DNA of 64,000 nucleotides from Undaria pinnatifida (GCA_012845835.1 JABAKD010000028.1:6486796-6550795), one strand, 5' to 3'. Positions 10,837-22,164 are shown, counted from the first letter of the stretch. A program made the numbers and translations. The notes: generated by a model from the sequence alone, not told the origin.

Positions 10837-11286
10837 CGCAAGGTCTCCCGTCCCAACGCAGTGGTTCAAAACGTACGAAATGGCCTTCAAAAGTACCACC
10901 ATCCCCGCCGGGAATGGCAGCACTTCCCCGGTCAAGTCTCTTGTGTAAGTCAGGTAGCCCAGCTTCGCCCATGCTTGCGGCGAAGCACTCGTTCCCGCCC
11001 GTCCCCCATCGCTCTCCCTGTCAGCAGCAGCAGCAGCAGCAGTGTCAGAAGCGGTAGCGGTTGTACCCCCGTCTCCTCCTCCTCCTCCTCCTCCCCCTCC
11101 TCCTGCGCTATTACTGCCCGTGAGGTTAGCAGTGATGACCGCTGTTGCATCGTCGGGGTTGGAGCAGCGGCGGTGGGGGGTGATGTCGGAGAACCTCCCG
11201 TCTCTCGCGCGGCGCGTCTGCAGAACCTGGGCTTTGATGAAAGCGAAGAGGGTCGTCCCTAGGTCCGTCGCCATGTCAGCGAAGCG
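10837..11286 (-). CDS. Coiled-coil multi-exon gene, exon G
   Basis: Exon of 150 codons, phase 0 to phase 0. It has the best acceptor in the window: a long pyrimidine tract (about 45 nt) ending CCGGCAG right of 11286. The donor is GCG|GTAAGG left of 10837. The peptide begins RFADMATDLGTTLFAFIKAQ and has a poly-Gly run (from a CTC repeat) and a poly-Ala run (from a CAG/AGC repeat). It ends with a more globular, conserved-looking part (AWAKLGYLTYTRDLTGEVLP ... ISYVLNHCVGTGDLA). The homopolymer runs are microsatellites inside coding sequence and are likely length-polymorphic. Function unknown. Confidence 0.65.
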
Positions 11287-11410
11287 CTGCCGGAGGGGGG
11301 GGGGGGCAAGGGAGCGATAAAGAGGAGGGAAGCGCCCGAAAGGATTTTCCAACCAAGGTCCAGGCTGCGGTACGGGGGTTTACGTTTGAGGCCCCCACAT
11401 TTGCAGTTGG

Positions 11411-11605
11411 CCTGGGGTCACTAGCGCGAGCAGCCCTTCAGTTCCTTTTTGGGTCTTGAGCTTTCGGGCTCTTTTTAGTTTTTGCGCTAAGAATCCGCAA
11501 AAGGAACATTTGGCAAACGTTACGCCACGCCAGAACGATTGCCTGAAGTCTGCTTTGTCGTGAGGTACGGAGTCACTCGCGAACGAATGGTGAAAACCCG
11601 GTAAT
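11411..11605. repeat. Inverted-repeat element family C copy
   Basis: Termini GGTCACTAGCGCGAGCAG and GAGTCACTCGCGAACGAATGG, with the 'cttttggcggatt / tttgcgctaagaatccgcaa' type body. Just upstream (5' on minus) of exon G. Confidence 0.6.
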
Positions 11606-12634
11606 GAGAACGGGGGTGCCTGGAGCCCCCCCCCCCCTCCCACCCCCGCCTTACCCGTTGCTTTGGTGGTCACGTGTTGCCGCGTTCCTCGGTAGGGGTT
11701 CGCATGCTGGTTCGAAGGGTCCTCACTCGACAAGGTCTATGCCGACGCAGTAACAGTGAATGGAATTGAAAAGGTGCTATACACGATGATAAAAGTAGGT
11801 AAGCACGTTTAGGCCGGAATATCGTCTGAATGACGGGCCTCCTTTTCAATCTAAAATCGGTTGAATGCCCATTCTTGTTTCGCCATATTTATATGTATAT
11901 GTATGTATATGCCTGGTTTATGTTTTTATGCCTGGTATATACTTCGAAGTATATTTTATGCCTAGGCCATGGGACTATCCTCTCGAGCGTGAGGAGTCTT
12001 GAAAAAGAAAAAAGCGGCGCGACGCCTTTATCGTCGCAATGTGTCACACACACAAAGTAAAAGCGAAAAAAAAAAGCGGTTGATGTTCCAAACGGTATCA
12101 CGTTCTTGCTCCACTTCAACAACCGTAGGAGCAAACGCCGTCAGATTGGCATACATTGTCTTTAGGCACGGAAATGATTCGCAATGTCCATCTCTCCATC
12201 ACTAGTAACTGCTCCAATATTAGGAAAGCTAACCAACGAAATTGTGCCACGGCGGATGAGGCGGACCCGGACCGCGGTATCCCACGTTCTTCTGCCCACA
12301 CCCACGGCATGTATCTTTCAACGCTAAAGCCGCGGTTGTTTCACACTGATTAAGCCTATCCTTCCCACCTCACACCCCGTTTTCGTGCCATAAGGTTCGA
12401 GCCGCGCTTTATCCCGATAATTTCGCCTGCCCCCCCCGTATAACCCCTGTTCCTCTCTGTTCGTATACCCTGACACTCCCCACCCCCGCCAAGACGTCGT
12501 CTCGTCTGCAATGATGCACCTAGCTATAGTGGCCTACCCCCCCCCCCCCCCCCGCCCCCCCACCCTCCCCCTCCTCCCCCTGCCACTCCCCCTGCCCCCG
12601 CCCCCGCCCTCAACGCATGCCCGACGCTCCTCAC

Positions 12635-12904
12635 CCTCGCAACGACATCATCCGCGACGATGGACCTAGCCAGCCTGGCGGGGTCACCTATCTCTTCCTC
12701 CAGCTGGCCCGCCCGCTCCCCCAAACTTGCAAGCAGGTGACGGATGCCCTCCAAGCTTCTCAGCTGAGACGCCGACGCCTCGTTGGCCGATATCGCCGCG
12801 AGGGATAAGCACAAGGATCGAAGCTCCACTTTTAGATCCTGTAGAGGTTTGCGAACGACGTCGCTCTTTTCTTGAAGCCCTTGGGCGTCTAGCTGCTCCA
12901 GGAG
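12635..12904 (-). CDS. Coiled-coil multi-exon gene, exon F
   Basis: Exon of 90 codons, phase 0 at both ends: acceptor ...CGCAACAG right of 12904, donor AGG|GTGAGG left of 12635. The peptide runs from LLEQLDAQGLQEKSDVV through SLEGIRHLLASLGERAGQLE to ARSIVADDVVAR, with strong heptad character. The start is less sure than the end: an alternative acceptor (CTACAG) inside would remove the first 27 codons, but the extra part also reads as coiled coil, so the longer form is kept. The open frame continues past the donor into a C-run that would encode poly-Gly; that part is read as intron. Confidence 0.65.
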
Positions 12905-13009
12905 CTGTTGCGTGTAGCACGGTCGGTCGTGCCAAAGATAAGGTGTGCGCGCACGGACGCGCGTGGATGAGGAATTAAGTTGGTAGGTTTGTTAGCGCGG
13001 TTTTTCGGG

Positions 13010-13110
13010 GATGATTCTACGGTAGACTTCCCGCGCAAAAACCAACGGTTTTCTTCAACGAACGTTTCGTGGCTGCTCGACACGAGAACATACGACATGA
13101 AAAAATAACT
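13010..13110 (-). repeat. Family A inverted-repeat element, partial
   Basis: Contains GATTCTACGGTAGAC, 'accaacggttttcttcaacgaacg' and 'tttcgtggctgctcgacacg', which is the reverse complement of the right half of the elements at 17.46-17.74 and 45.72-45.97 kb. Confidence 0.6.
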
Positions 13111-13720
13111 TCATGTATTATCTCTTGTTTGCATCAAAGGGCTATCGAGCGATGACGTCTGGGTGTGTTTTCAGGATATAATACCGGGAGCTCTTTTTAC
13201 GAACCGGCGATAAATGAAAGTTGGGGAGGTTGTCGTAGAACGACGCCTGGATGGATGGTGTAAGAGGTGCTTTGATGGGGGGGGCAGGGTAGAAAGGGTG
13301 CATGCCACAGACGTCCAATCCAACGGCTCGAGAAGCCAATGTCCGGGGTTCGTGTTGTCCAAAGCACATTTTTGGTGTATGCATGTGACGGGTCGTAATT
13401 TAGTCAATCAATTTGGCGGACGGGTGTGTGAGGGATAAACGCGCTGTGGCTGGGGCCTTAGGAGCAGGGTCATCAAAACACGAAAGGTATACCATTCCGT
13501 AGGCGCATGGTGCCACGTACGGTGGGTCGTGCAGTATCTAGGTGTTCGGCGAGGTCGATGACCGCGTGACTTAGGCCTGAACGACGCGGACGATCACCGA
13601 AAAATATTGTGGGACGAAAACACATTGTGTTTCCATGTCATAGTCGACCCGATAGTAGCCCGGATGCCTCGTCAGACAAGGGCTGGGTTTTAACGTTGTT
13701 TTGGGGGCTTTTTTGGACGG

Positions 13721-13885
13721 TGGCTCGGGATCACCCGCGCGAGTGACTCCCCCCTTTCCTTTGCGGTCGTACGCTTTTTTCGGGCTGTTTCAACTTTGCG
13801 ATATCTAGGAATCCGCGACGGAATCGTTGGCTACACGCTGCGCCAAGCGGATGGCCTACTCGTGCGAGTGGCTCAAATCCAGCAG
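13721..13885. repeat. Inverted-repeat element family C copy
   Basis: GGATCACCCGCGCGAGTGAC at the left and CTACTCGTGCGAGTGGCTC at the right; the body includes 'cctttgcggtcgtacgc' and 'tacacgctgcgccaa'. Confidence 0.7.
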
Positions 13886-13944
13886 TAAGCGAGGCGGACC
13901 CCCCTCCCCCCGGCAGCAGCCTTGGTTACGAGCGATGAATTCTT

Positions 13945-14232
13945 GACGCATGCTACGATATAGGTATACCTTTTTTTTGGCGAAATTGTTTTCTGAATGA
14001 CGGGGCTCCTTAACCTACTAATACTATCATCGGAAAAAAAATAGGCCACTTTTTTTTCGTTGTTGCATGATTGATTCTCGTTGTGTACATAGACCATGAT
14101 ATTTTTTTCATCCGGTCAGCAAGTTTTGTTTTTCTCCTAATCAGCTTTTGTATGGGAGAGGTCTTAAGCTCCAAAGTTGAGGGGTAGCATCAAGAAAAAA
14201 AAAAGTGGTGCACCTCTATCGTGGCACGCGTC
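13945..14232. repeat. Inverted-repeat element family B, complete copy
   Basis: GACGCATGCTACGATATAGG at the left and CCTCTATCGTGGCACGCGTC at the right. Internal 'gaatgacggggctccttaacc' and 'gtgtacatagaccatg' blocks. Confidence 0.75.
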
Positions 14233-14505
14233 CAATCCCGAGCTGAGTCGTCATCCACGCCTTGACCCTGATTCTGCAGAAATCGTGGTTCGAGGGTAGG
14301 CACACCGGGGAACTGATTTATCAAGGGCACGAGTGTGTATAAAGTCGAGGGCTTTTAGCTTTTGCCGAGCTGGGCATCGATCGTCGTGGGTACGGTATAT
14401 TTCATGTTGTTTCATTTTTGCTCTCCGAAACTAAATTATATAGATGTAGATATAGGGGGGAATGGAAAACGAAGACTGGGGCAACGATAGTTGAAGTACC
14501 CCCAA

Positions 14506-14702
14506 TGTTGGAGCCACTCGCGCACGAGCGACTCTCCAGCTGTACCTCGCGGACGAAAAAATATTTTTCGGCGATTGTTTTAGCGCAGCGTAGCTTAGGC
14601 CGTTCCATTGCGGGGTCACGTCGCAACACTACAACAGCGCGCGAAAGCTTCATGACCGCACACGGAACAGGTGGGGGCGCTCGAGCGAGTGACCCCGACC
14701 CG
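14506..14702. repeat. Inverted-repeat element family C copy
   Basis: GAGCCACTCGCGCACGAGCG and GCGCTCGAGCGAGTGACCCC ends, with 'cgcagcgtagcttaggccgttcc' inside. Confidence 0.7.
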
Positions 14703-15264
14703 CTTGCGAGAAAACAATTCGAAAGTTGACCTCCCTGCCAGACGCGCGCTACGGCAGAGGTAGAACTTTTCGCCTGAAATGTATTCTGAACGACGGGGCT
14801 CCTTAACCCCTTTTACAACTGAAACCCGTCCTGATCCTGATTAGCGGTTCCTAGTAGGATGCAGTTCACCCTTCATGCGACTCGCCGAGCATCTCACGGT
14901 GGTCCGCGCTTGGTGCAAGCGACGGATGCCTGGTCGGTGAACACCCCGACGTGCTCCGTAAGGATGCGAGGGTCTATACCATATGGTCATGCTACTACGG
15001 CCATGCACAAACTGGGTACACCCATCCGCCCCCTGGCCTTGACCTTGTTTCACGGCTGTATGGTAGAGGGAGACGGCATCGGGTTTGATTTTAGACGGTC
15101 ACATACAAAAAACAAAAACAAAAAATGGTACCCTGGTTTTCTAGCTCACGCAGTGATTGGCATGTTTTACAGCGTCGTTGACAACCAACGCCAACCCCAA
15201 TATACACAAATGTTTTACAGCGTCCGCGCCAACCGAGGCCAACTGTTATATATGATGCATTTCC

Positions 15265-15530
15265 TTCCCCAGCTGTCAGATTTTGTCCCTCTCAGAAACG
15301 GGTTTTATAGTTTCCGCGCACAGACTGCCTAACATCACCCTGTTGACCCTGATAGCTACACTGTAGTTGCAAGGGGAGTCGCCGACCTATATCCTTAATG
15401 AGGACACACAACCCGTCATACGCACGATCGGAGTATCACACGCAGCTTGCAAGGATGAGTTTCGACGAAAGCTTCGATCTTACAGCTGGAGTGTATTTTC
15501 ATTTTCTATAAGATAGGTGGAGATAAGGGG
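15265..15530 (-). repeat. Solo fragment of the 37/46-kb direct-repeat start
   Basis: Reverse complement of the first about 250 bp of the long direct repeats (compare 36.64-36.87, 37.38-37.62 and 46.62-46.86 kb). It shows the shared words TTTCGTCGAAACTCATC, 'gcaagctgcgtgtgatactccgatcg' and 'gtgtgtcctcattaaggatata'. It shows that this sequence disperses independently of the Penelope-like element. Confidence 0.7.
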
Positions 15531-15784
15531 GGGGGGGTTATTCTTAGGGCCCGCACGAATCGCTACCCTAACAATTTAAGGGTCTTAAAAAAACAGTCAT
15601 GTGATTTTCGATTTTGGTGATAAGCGACCGCCACGGGCCAAAAATTTCGTGACTATCATACCATACGGGTTTTTGAATAGAGGTACAGAACTACTCGCAG
15701 GAGCAAGAGCAGAACTTACCGCCGATATCGTCTCGTAGCGCGCGAAAACGCAACGTACAATTCAATATGGCAGGGAGCGCGCAC

Positions 15785-15991
15785 CTTGCTGATTCTGTCC
15801 GCGTTCTCTTGGGCCTGTTCTTGAAACCGCCGGTCGGAATCTTCGTCCCTGGCACTGACTAGAGCTTCGATGGCCTCGAGCGATAGATCGGTGCGCCTGT
15901 CTCGGTCTTCCTCGCGCTTTTGCATGCCGTGCAGCTCCCGCTGCAGCTGTCCCAGGTGTCGACCCATCTCGACGAAATCTTCGGCAGGTAC
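15785..15991 (-). CDS. Coiled-coil multi-exon gene, exon E
   Basis: Exon of 69 codons, phase 0 to phase 0: acceptor ...TTTTGTAAG right of 15991, donor AAG|GTGCGC left of 15785. The peptide starts VPAEDFVEMGRHLGQLQREL and ends AQENADRISK; it is strongly charged and helical in look, with the series EREEDRDRR-like basic/acidic pairs. It joins in frame with exon D upstream and exon F downstream. The upstream intron (16.0-16.8 kb) is a degenerate tandem array with TAACCC words. Confidence 0.65.
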
Positions 15992-16790
15992 CTTACAAAA
16001 GAGTTGATCACGAACACAAGGAATGCTAAGATAAAATTACGCCTTGGTCACTCCAACTCCAATGTTAACCCTAGCCTTAACCGTATCCCTAACAATGCAG
16101 GGCTAGCGGAACACCAGACCCATCCCGACGAGGTCTGTCGGGGGTAACTTGTGGATGAGTGTACCGCAAACAAGAGAGGACGAGGAAATAATGCCATCGT
16201 CATTCTAACCCTGTTATTACTCAACTGTAACCCTAACCACAACGATAAGGCCACATTATAACAAGACAGGATGAAGAGAAGCAAACGACCTTCGGCAGAG
16301 TCTTTTTTTGGGGTGCGTTGCAGAAAGAGTTGATCGCGAGCAAGAAGAGGACGAAAAAGGAAATAATATCATGGCTACCCTTAACCCTGTGCCCTGACCC
16401 TTGGCGTACCGCTAGGAAGAGATAACAAAGGGAGAATGATTCCAGAACCATTGTGGGGTTCCTGCGGAATACCTGCCACAAGCAATCAGAGAACATATCG
16501 GACCCACCTCCGTTACTGCTCCAACACAAACCCTAACCCAAACCGTAACCCTTGAAAAAGAGAGAGCAGGGGGGAAGAACACCAGACTCACCTTAACGAA
16601 GTCCGCGAGAGGGGTACATGCGAAGGAATGTGCGAACCACAAACAGGAGGGGAGAAGACGAATAACACCGTGTTCACACCAACCGCTACTGCTAACGCTA
16701 ACACGATAGGAGAGGAGAAATGATGCCATCAACAACCTAACCCTAAACCCAACCAAATCAAGAGAGGGAGAAGCGAAGTAGTGTTGTCGA
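15992..16790. repeat. Degenerate tandem array with TAACCC words
   Basis: Four or five degenerate units of about 150-250 bp share 'agagttgatc(g/a)cgagcaag', 'gaggacgaggaaataatgcc' and TAACCCTAACC-type motifs, starting with the exon E acceptor region itself. The TAACCC words are scattered and interrupted, so this is not an ordinary telomere tract. Confidence 0.6.
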
Positions 16791-16829
16791 AGAGCCATCC
16801 CGCGCTAGGGGTGCAGCAGAAGGTTTTAA

Positions 16830-17030
16830 GAATTTTCTGAGCTCCTAATATAAGGATATCATGTCAAAGTTTCACCCGAAACATGACCTCGAAGACATTC
16901 GTTCGCGTTGTCCCTTGACCGGCGTTTCTACGCACCGGTCCTAAGACCAATGCTCGTAAAACAAAACAATCTTAGTTCCACACTGGAGAAACGTGTGGTA
17001 AAACAATTGTTACCTGACCAAGGGTACGGT
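16830..17030. repeat. Family D repeat, diverged copy
   Basis: 'tgagctcctaatataagg' plus 'acccgaaacatgacctcgaag' and 'attcgttcgcgttgtcc' match the 8.5 and 25.4 kb copies. Confidence 0.5.
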
Positions 17031-17035
17031 GCTGT

Positions 17036-17396
17036 AGAGTATCATACTCTATAATACTCTGTCATACTCTGTCATACTCTATCATACTCTATCATACTCT
17101 ATCATACTCTATCATACTCTATCATGCTCTATCATACTCTGCCATACTCTATCATACTCTGTCATACTCTGCCATACTCTATCATACTCTGTCATACTCT
17201 ATCATACTCTGTCATACTCTATCATACCCTATCAAACTTTATCATATTCTATCATACTTCATAACACTCTTATCATACTCTTATCACACTCTATCATACT
17301 CTATCATACTCTATCATACTTTATAACACTCTTATCATACTCTTATCACACTCTATCATACTCTATCATACTCTATCACACTCTATCATGCCTCCT
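17036..17396. repeat. Decanucleotide satellite (ATCATACTCT)n
   Basis: About 35 units of a 10-bp repeat, with ATC/GTC/GCC variants and a higher-order pattern toward the right end (units with TTATCAC). An isolated 'catcatactctatcatt' at 28335-28350 suggests seeding elsewhere. Confidence 0.9.
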
Positions 17397-17411
17397 TTTT
17401 TCACTAGTGGG

Positions 17412-17896
17412 TTTGCAACACTCGCACTCGAGTGACTCGGGTCACTCTGTACCTCAGAGTCGTTCTACGGTAGACTCCCAGATTTTCTCGATCGAAACCG
17501 CCGGTTTTGAAACCAACTCCCGGCCGTATCTCCTGAAATACGGTGTCCATTATCACCCCGACGTCGTTGTTCGATAGTCCTTTGCAAACACGAAAACATT
17601 CAAGACATGGTTTTCATAGCATTCTTCCACGTGTCGAGCAGCCATGATTGATGATGATGATGATGATGATGATGAAACGTTCGTTAAAGAAAATCGCTGG
17701 CTTTTGTGGGGGGGCTATCGTAGTAAGAATCAGTCCTCCCTGACAAATACACTTCAGGTTATTTGTTTGGCGCAGCGAAGCCCGCCATTCCGTTGGGGGC
17801 TCCATACCATAAAATTAAAACCAGCAGCACGAAAGCGTAATACCGCATAGAAACGGGGGGGTCACCCGCGTGACTGACTCCGAGCAACCGCAAAAC
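17412..17896. repeat. Family C element interrupted by a family A element
   Basis: The left end (CACTCGCACTCGAGTGACTC) and right end (GGTCACCCGCGTGACTGACTC) belong to family C. The body is split by a family A element at about 17457-17745. After the insertion, the C block 'ttggcgcagcgaagcccgccattccgttgg' resumes. Confidence 0.7.
17457..17745 (+). repeat. Family A inverted-repeat element
   Basis: Ends GTTCTACGGTAGACTCCC and GGGGGGCTATCGTAGTAAG form the inverted repeats. The body 'accgccggttttgaaaccaactc', 'gtatctcctgaaatacgg' and 'gtgtcgagcagccatga' recurs at 45.72-45.97 kb. This copy has gained a (GAT)n run at 17646-17674. Confidence 0.75.
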
Positions 17897-18383
17897 AAGG
17901 CCCCGAAATTGACCTCCCTAACGACCTCCTTCGTGGGATGACTCGCCGCTACCGCTATAACCCTAGCCCCAACCACAGCGAGATAGGACAAGGGGGATAA
18001 CGCCAGGCAGATACACGTTTTCGCAGCACACTGTGGGTTGCTGCTGTTGTTGACACCGCTTCCTATTGTGTTCTGGTTGAAAGCCGCCGTCCACTTCCAC
18101 GGTACAGCGACTCCCCTAGAACTGCACCTCGACAGCGACCCCCTCGAGCTGTACCTCTTTTACGGTACAGTGGCCCTCTTGAGCCGTACCTCTTTCCGGT
18201 ACTGAGAACCTTCTCGCCTCGCCCCCCTTCCGCAGAAGACGGGATCGGGTCGAGGTGGCATCTGCACTCTTTCATTTCCAGAGCCCACAAGTTGTGGTTG
18301 CTATTGAGGGAACAACTCTTGGGATCGAAAACCACGTTTTTCTTCCTCCTTGCGACACCCCCCCCCCCCCGGTACTACTGTAC

Positions 18384-18503
18384 CTTGCCCCTTTCCGAAG
18401 CAGTTGGGTCGTCGATGTGGTGCTTGCTTCGCGACTGGCCGTCAAGAAATAGCTCGATGCCTTCTACCTTCTGCCGGAGATTGTCGATCTCGGTTTCAAG
18501 GCT
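18384..18503 (-). CDS. Coiled-coil multi-exon gene, exon D
   Basis: Exon of 40 codons, phase 0 at both ends: acceptor ...CAACTGCAG right of 18503 and donor AAG|GTACAG left of 18384. The peptide SLETEIDNLRQKVEGIELFL is a clear heptad coiled-coil segment, followed by a polar tail ending SERGK. A slightly longer start is possible through an upstream ACGACGCAG acceptor, but that would change the phase. Confidence 0.6.
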
Positions 18504-18694
18504 CTGCAGTTGCCTGCGTCGTGTTATTAATGGTACAGAGAGAGCAAGGTAAACAAAATGCAAGCGCGTTTGTGACGCGTCCCGCGATAAAGGAAACATT
18601 TTTCGACGCGTTACCACGCACCTTTTTTGTTTCTGGGGCTGCTCACTTTGAAGAGCTCTATGCCTCACCCAAGCCTCAGGACATTCTAGCAGTG

Positions 18695-18952
18695 GACGCG
18701 TGCTACGATAGAGGTGCGCCACTTTTTTTCTTAATACTACCCCTCATTTTGGGAGCTTATGACGTCTCCCAAACACTGATTTGGAGAAAATAAAAAAAAT
18801 CTTACCGGATAAACAATCCCATGGCCTAGGTATTCAACGAAATTCATGCGAAAAATGGCGTTTTTATCCCGACGATTTTGGGTTAAGGAGCTCCCCGTCA
18901 TTCAGAAAGCAAAATAGCCAAAAAAAGGTATACCTCTATCGTAGCACGCATC
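18695..18952. repeat. Inverted-repeat element family B, complete copy
   Basis: GACGCGTGCTACGATAGAGG and CCTCTATCGTAGCACGCATC termini. 'cccatggcctaggtattcaacg' and 'gattttgggttaaggagctcc' inside, so it is inverted relative to the 5.3 and 13.9 kb copies. Confidence 0.8.
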
Positions 18953-18954
18953 AG

Positions 18955-19172
18955 TGGCTCGGGGTCATTCGCGCGAGTGATCCCCCCCTGTTCCACTGCG
19001 AGTTTAAGGTTTCATCGTTCCGTCTAAAAATGCGCGACATGAATCGTGAATGAAAAGGTGAGCTACCCTGTACGAAAACAATATCGACCAGTATATATAT
19101 ATATATTTTTTTTTTGTCCGTAAGATACGGAGTTACTCGTGCGAGTCATGATATGATGGCTCAAACCCGGTA
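18955..19172. repeat. Inverted-repeat element family C copy
   Basis: Directly abuts the family B copy. GGGTCATTCGCGCGAGTGAT and GAGTTACTCGTGCGAGTCAT ends; (TA)n and T-run gained inside. Confidence 0.65.
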
Positions 19173-19354
19173 GCAAAAATAGGCTTTGGTCTAAGTACGT
19201 TGTTTTAGCGTGACCAAGACGGCGTGCCATTCCAATAAAGAGCATCATCATGGATGCAGCTGAATTACGCGAGACCTACGCAACTGGATGGAAGTTAAGA
19301 ACCTAGAGAACGTGTGCCTCTTGAGCCACGCCCGGCCGAAGACTACCTTGGCAC

Positions 19355-19505
19355 ATCCATCACCGTCATCATCATCATCACCATCACCATCATCGTTGTC
19401 ATCATCGTCGTCACCACCACCAGGTGCCATCATCATCTTCGTCATCACCATCATCTCCATCACCACCAGTGTCAACACCATTATCACTACCATCGACGCT
19501 CATCG
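19355..19505. repeat. CAT/CAC-type trinucleotide-rich microsatellite
   Basis: Interrupted (CATCAC), (CATCGT), (CACCAC) runs. Open frames here give only Ser/His or Asp/Met repeats and are not considered genes. Confidence 0.8.
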
Positions 19506-20632
19506 CCTCGCGACAGGCCGCCATTTAACCGTTTTCAAGCCTCAGTTGCGAAGCTGAAATTGTCAAACACAATTCAACGACAACTAACTGAGAGAGCGGT
19601 GGTTCCCATGGGTTTCCATTCAAACTCCGCATCGGTTTTGTCCATACAATTATTTTTTCAAATGCACCATCGATTGTGAACATCAAATGCATTGATTCAG
19701 AAGGGAGTCAGACACAGGCTTTGTGCAAATACGTTTGTTTTCCCGGCTTTCCTTGGTTTTCGTTTTACGTCTGTGAATGGCATTAATACACGACGACGGT
19801 AAAGAAAAGCGCTACACAGTATCGGATGATACAAAAAAACAGATGTGTATTCAAACCAAGAACCGTTTACTCGACGTCTATGATTCACAGTCAAACATTC
19901 ATCCCCCGAATTGCCCGTACTCACATTGCCATCGAAGTCATCATGAGGATCGGACTCTGCCCCAGTGCGCCTTCAAACATTCCCTGCACGCTACTGCCAC
20001 CCCCCTCTACCGAAGTACTACTCCCCCCAGATGCATGATGCAGGCTTTGCAGTGGATGCGTATGGCCCTGTGGATGAATATGGCTGTGTGGATGCATATA
20101 GCCCTAGGCACAAAAAGGCGGAGGGGGGAAGAGGGCAGGGGGGGTATGAGCAGGAAGGGGGAGCAAAACGGGGGAGGGTGAGCGGGCGCAGAGGCTTAGG
20201 AGGGTGCATGCTTGAGCGATCGGATAGGCGGTGGACACACGTACATACACGCCGAGCGAGCCGAACGATGGGGCCGACACTTAAGATCCCGCTTTATTGT
20301 GGATGAAAAAAAACGTTATTCGCCTTCTGTCATATCTATCAATATCTACGACATGATGGGTACAGCAACCGCCGCCTTTTCAGTGCCCGTATGGGATACT
20401 CTATGCGGGCGTAGTGCGGGACGGAGGCCCGTTTCCTGGCCCGTTTTGGGTCCGGTTTAGTGCTGGGAACCGGTGATAATTTGTTTTCGATAGCTCTGTA
20501 GCAAAGAAAAATGGGCGCTTCCGGTGCTTATTAGTCGGCGTTAGGAACAAATATCACACCTCGGACTGAGCTTCACTTCTGGCATTTTACAGTTTGAAGA
20601 CAGTATGGATATTTCGTTCGACGAGGAAACAG

Positions 20633-20996
20633 GACGCATGCTACGATAGAGATAGCAGTTTTCGTCTGCCGTGTTTTTTTAATTTGACGGGGCTCCTTAA
20701 CCCTCTTACAACTGGAAACCCATTTTTGGGGACATAATTACTTGGATTTAGTATAGAGAGGGGTTCGGGGGCTCTAAAGGGGTTAACCCGAAATCGTCGG
20801 AAAAAAATAAATAGCAGGTCATTTTTGTTTGCACGGTTCTCGTTGTTGTGCACCCAGGCCATGGGGGTTTTCATCCATCCTCCTAGCAGTTTTATTTTTC
20901 TCTAAATCAGCTTTTGTTGGGAGAGGTTTAAAGCTGCCAAAATTGAGGAACCTCAGAAAAAAAACGGTGCACCTCTATCGTAGCACGGTACGCATC
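20633..20996. repeat. Inverted-repeat element family B, complete copy
   Basis: Left GACGCATGCTACGATAGAGA, right CCTCTATCGTAGCACGGTACGC-type end. Contains a nested short duplicated block 'ctccttaaccctcttacaactggaaaccc'. Confidence 0.7.
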
Positions 20997-21124
20997 GAAA
21001 ATAGTGTCTCGGAAAGGGGTGCCGTATGTATCGACCGGCGAGTACATCCATCCATAGCAGCCACTACGAAAACGACCTTCTTCGTGACGCGCTCCAACGT
21101 TGAGCATTGTTTTGCCAAGATACC

Positions 21125-21415
21125 CCATGCTACGGGAGAGGTACGTATCACACTTTTTTTCGTCAAAATAATTTATGAATTTGACGGGGCTCCTTAACCT
21201 GAAATCGCCGGGAACAGGCCCTTTTTTTTACGATTCTCGTTGCGTACCGTACGTACCTAGGCCATGGGATTTTTGATCCGGTAGTAGCAGAGCTTTATTC
21301 TTCTCCAAATCACTCTTTGGGAGAGGTCTTAAGCTCTCAAAAATGAGAAACCTGAAAAACAAAAAAAAAAATGGTGATGCCACCTCCACCTCCATCATCG
21401 TCGTTGCACGCGCCA
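21125..21415. repeat. Inverted-repeat element family B, diverged copy
   Basis: Starts CATGCTACGGGAGAGGTACG and ends in a degraded CACCTCC...GTTGCACGCGCC terminus. Body blocks intact ('gacggggctccttaacctgaaatcg', 'cctaggccatgggattttt'). Confidence 0.6.
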
Positions 21416-21770
21416 AGACCGTTTTTCTCTTACTGGGGGACTGCTCATCTCCTACCTGCGAATTAGCATCGTTTGAATCCGTTTCTGAATTGTGGTGCAT
21501 CACCATTGATTGTATCCCTATTGCTCGACCACGGGACGCATGCTATGACAGAGCGATAGAGATTCTCCACCATTTATTTTTCATTTTTCCGGGGCTCCTC
21601 ACGTCGAGAGCTTTATTGCCTCTTCCCAAAACAACTGATTTTAATTTTGGGGAAAACTACAAAGCTGGGATTTTTCGTCCCCGATGAACAGTCCCATATA
21701 TATGGCACCTGAAGAATCCAACGAAAAAGTATTCTACGCCCTGAAACGAGGTATTTTCCGACGAGTTTTG

Positions 21771-22040
21771 GACGCATGCTACGATAGAGATGCACCGCTT
21801 TTTTTTTCTTAATACTACCCCTCAATTTGAGAGCTTAAGACCTCTCCCAAAACCGATTTTGGAGAAATATAAAGAAACAGCTAGAAGACTGGATGAAAAT
21901 CCCATGGCCTAGGTGTACATCGAGAATCACGCAAAACAAAAATAGCCTCATTTTGACGATTTTGAGTTAAGGAGCCCCCGCCATTCAGAAAACTAAATAG
22001 CCAAAAAGTGCTACCATACCTCTGTATCACAGCATACGTC
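21771..22040. repeat. Inverted-repeat element family B, complete copy
   Basis: GACGCATGCTACGATAGAGA and CCTCTGTATCACAGCATACGTC-like ends. A further partial copy runs into it from 21536, giving a head-to-tail pair. Confidence 0.7.
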
Positions 22041-22164
22041 CTTGGGCTAAAGAGCCCCGTTAAATTTGAAGCCTTTTCAGTCGAAAAGTGCTACCCGTGT
22101 CGTCGCAAGAAATCGTCGTGGGATTGATTGTTAATCAGGTTATAGTGCTTTCGTTCATATGCTC

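Noticed and set aside
16040..16765. True telomere or subtelomere
   Set aside because: The TAACCC words are isolated and degenerate, the sequence continues with ordinary gene exons on both sides, and the same array lacks long perfect runs.
17036..17396. CRISPR array
   Set aside because: Units are 10 bp and contiguous, with no spacers; it is a simple satellite in a eukaryotic intron.
19248..19679. Open frames on both strands over the CAT/CAC repeat
   Set aside because: Composition is entirely due to trinucleotide repeats and there are no splice signals.
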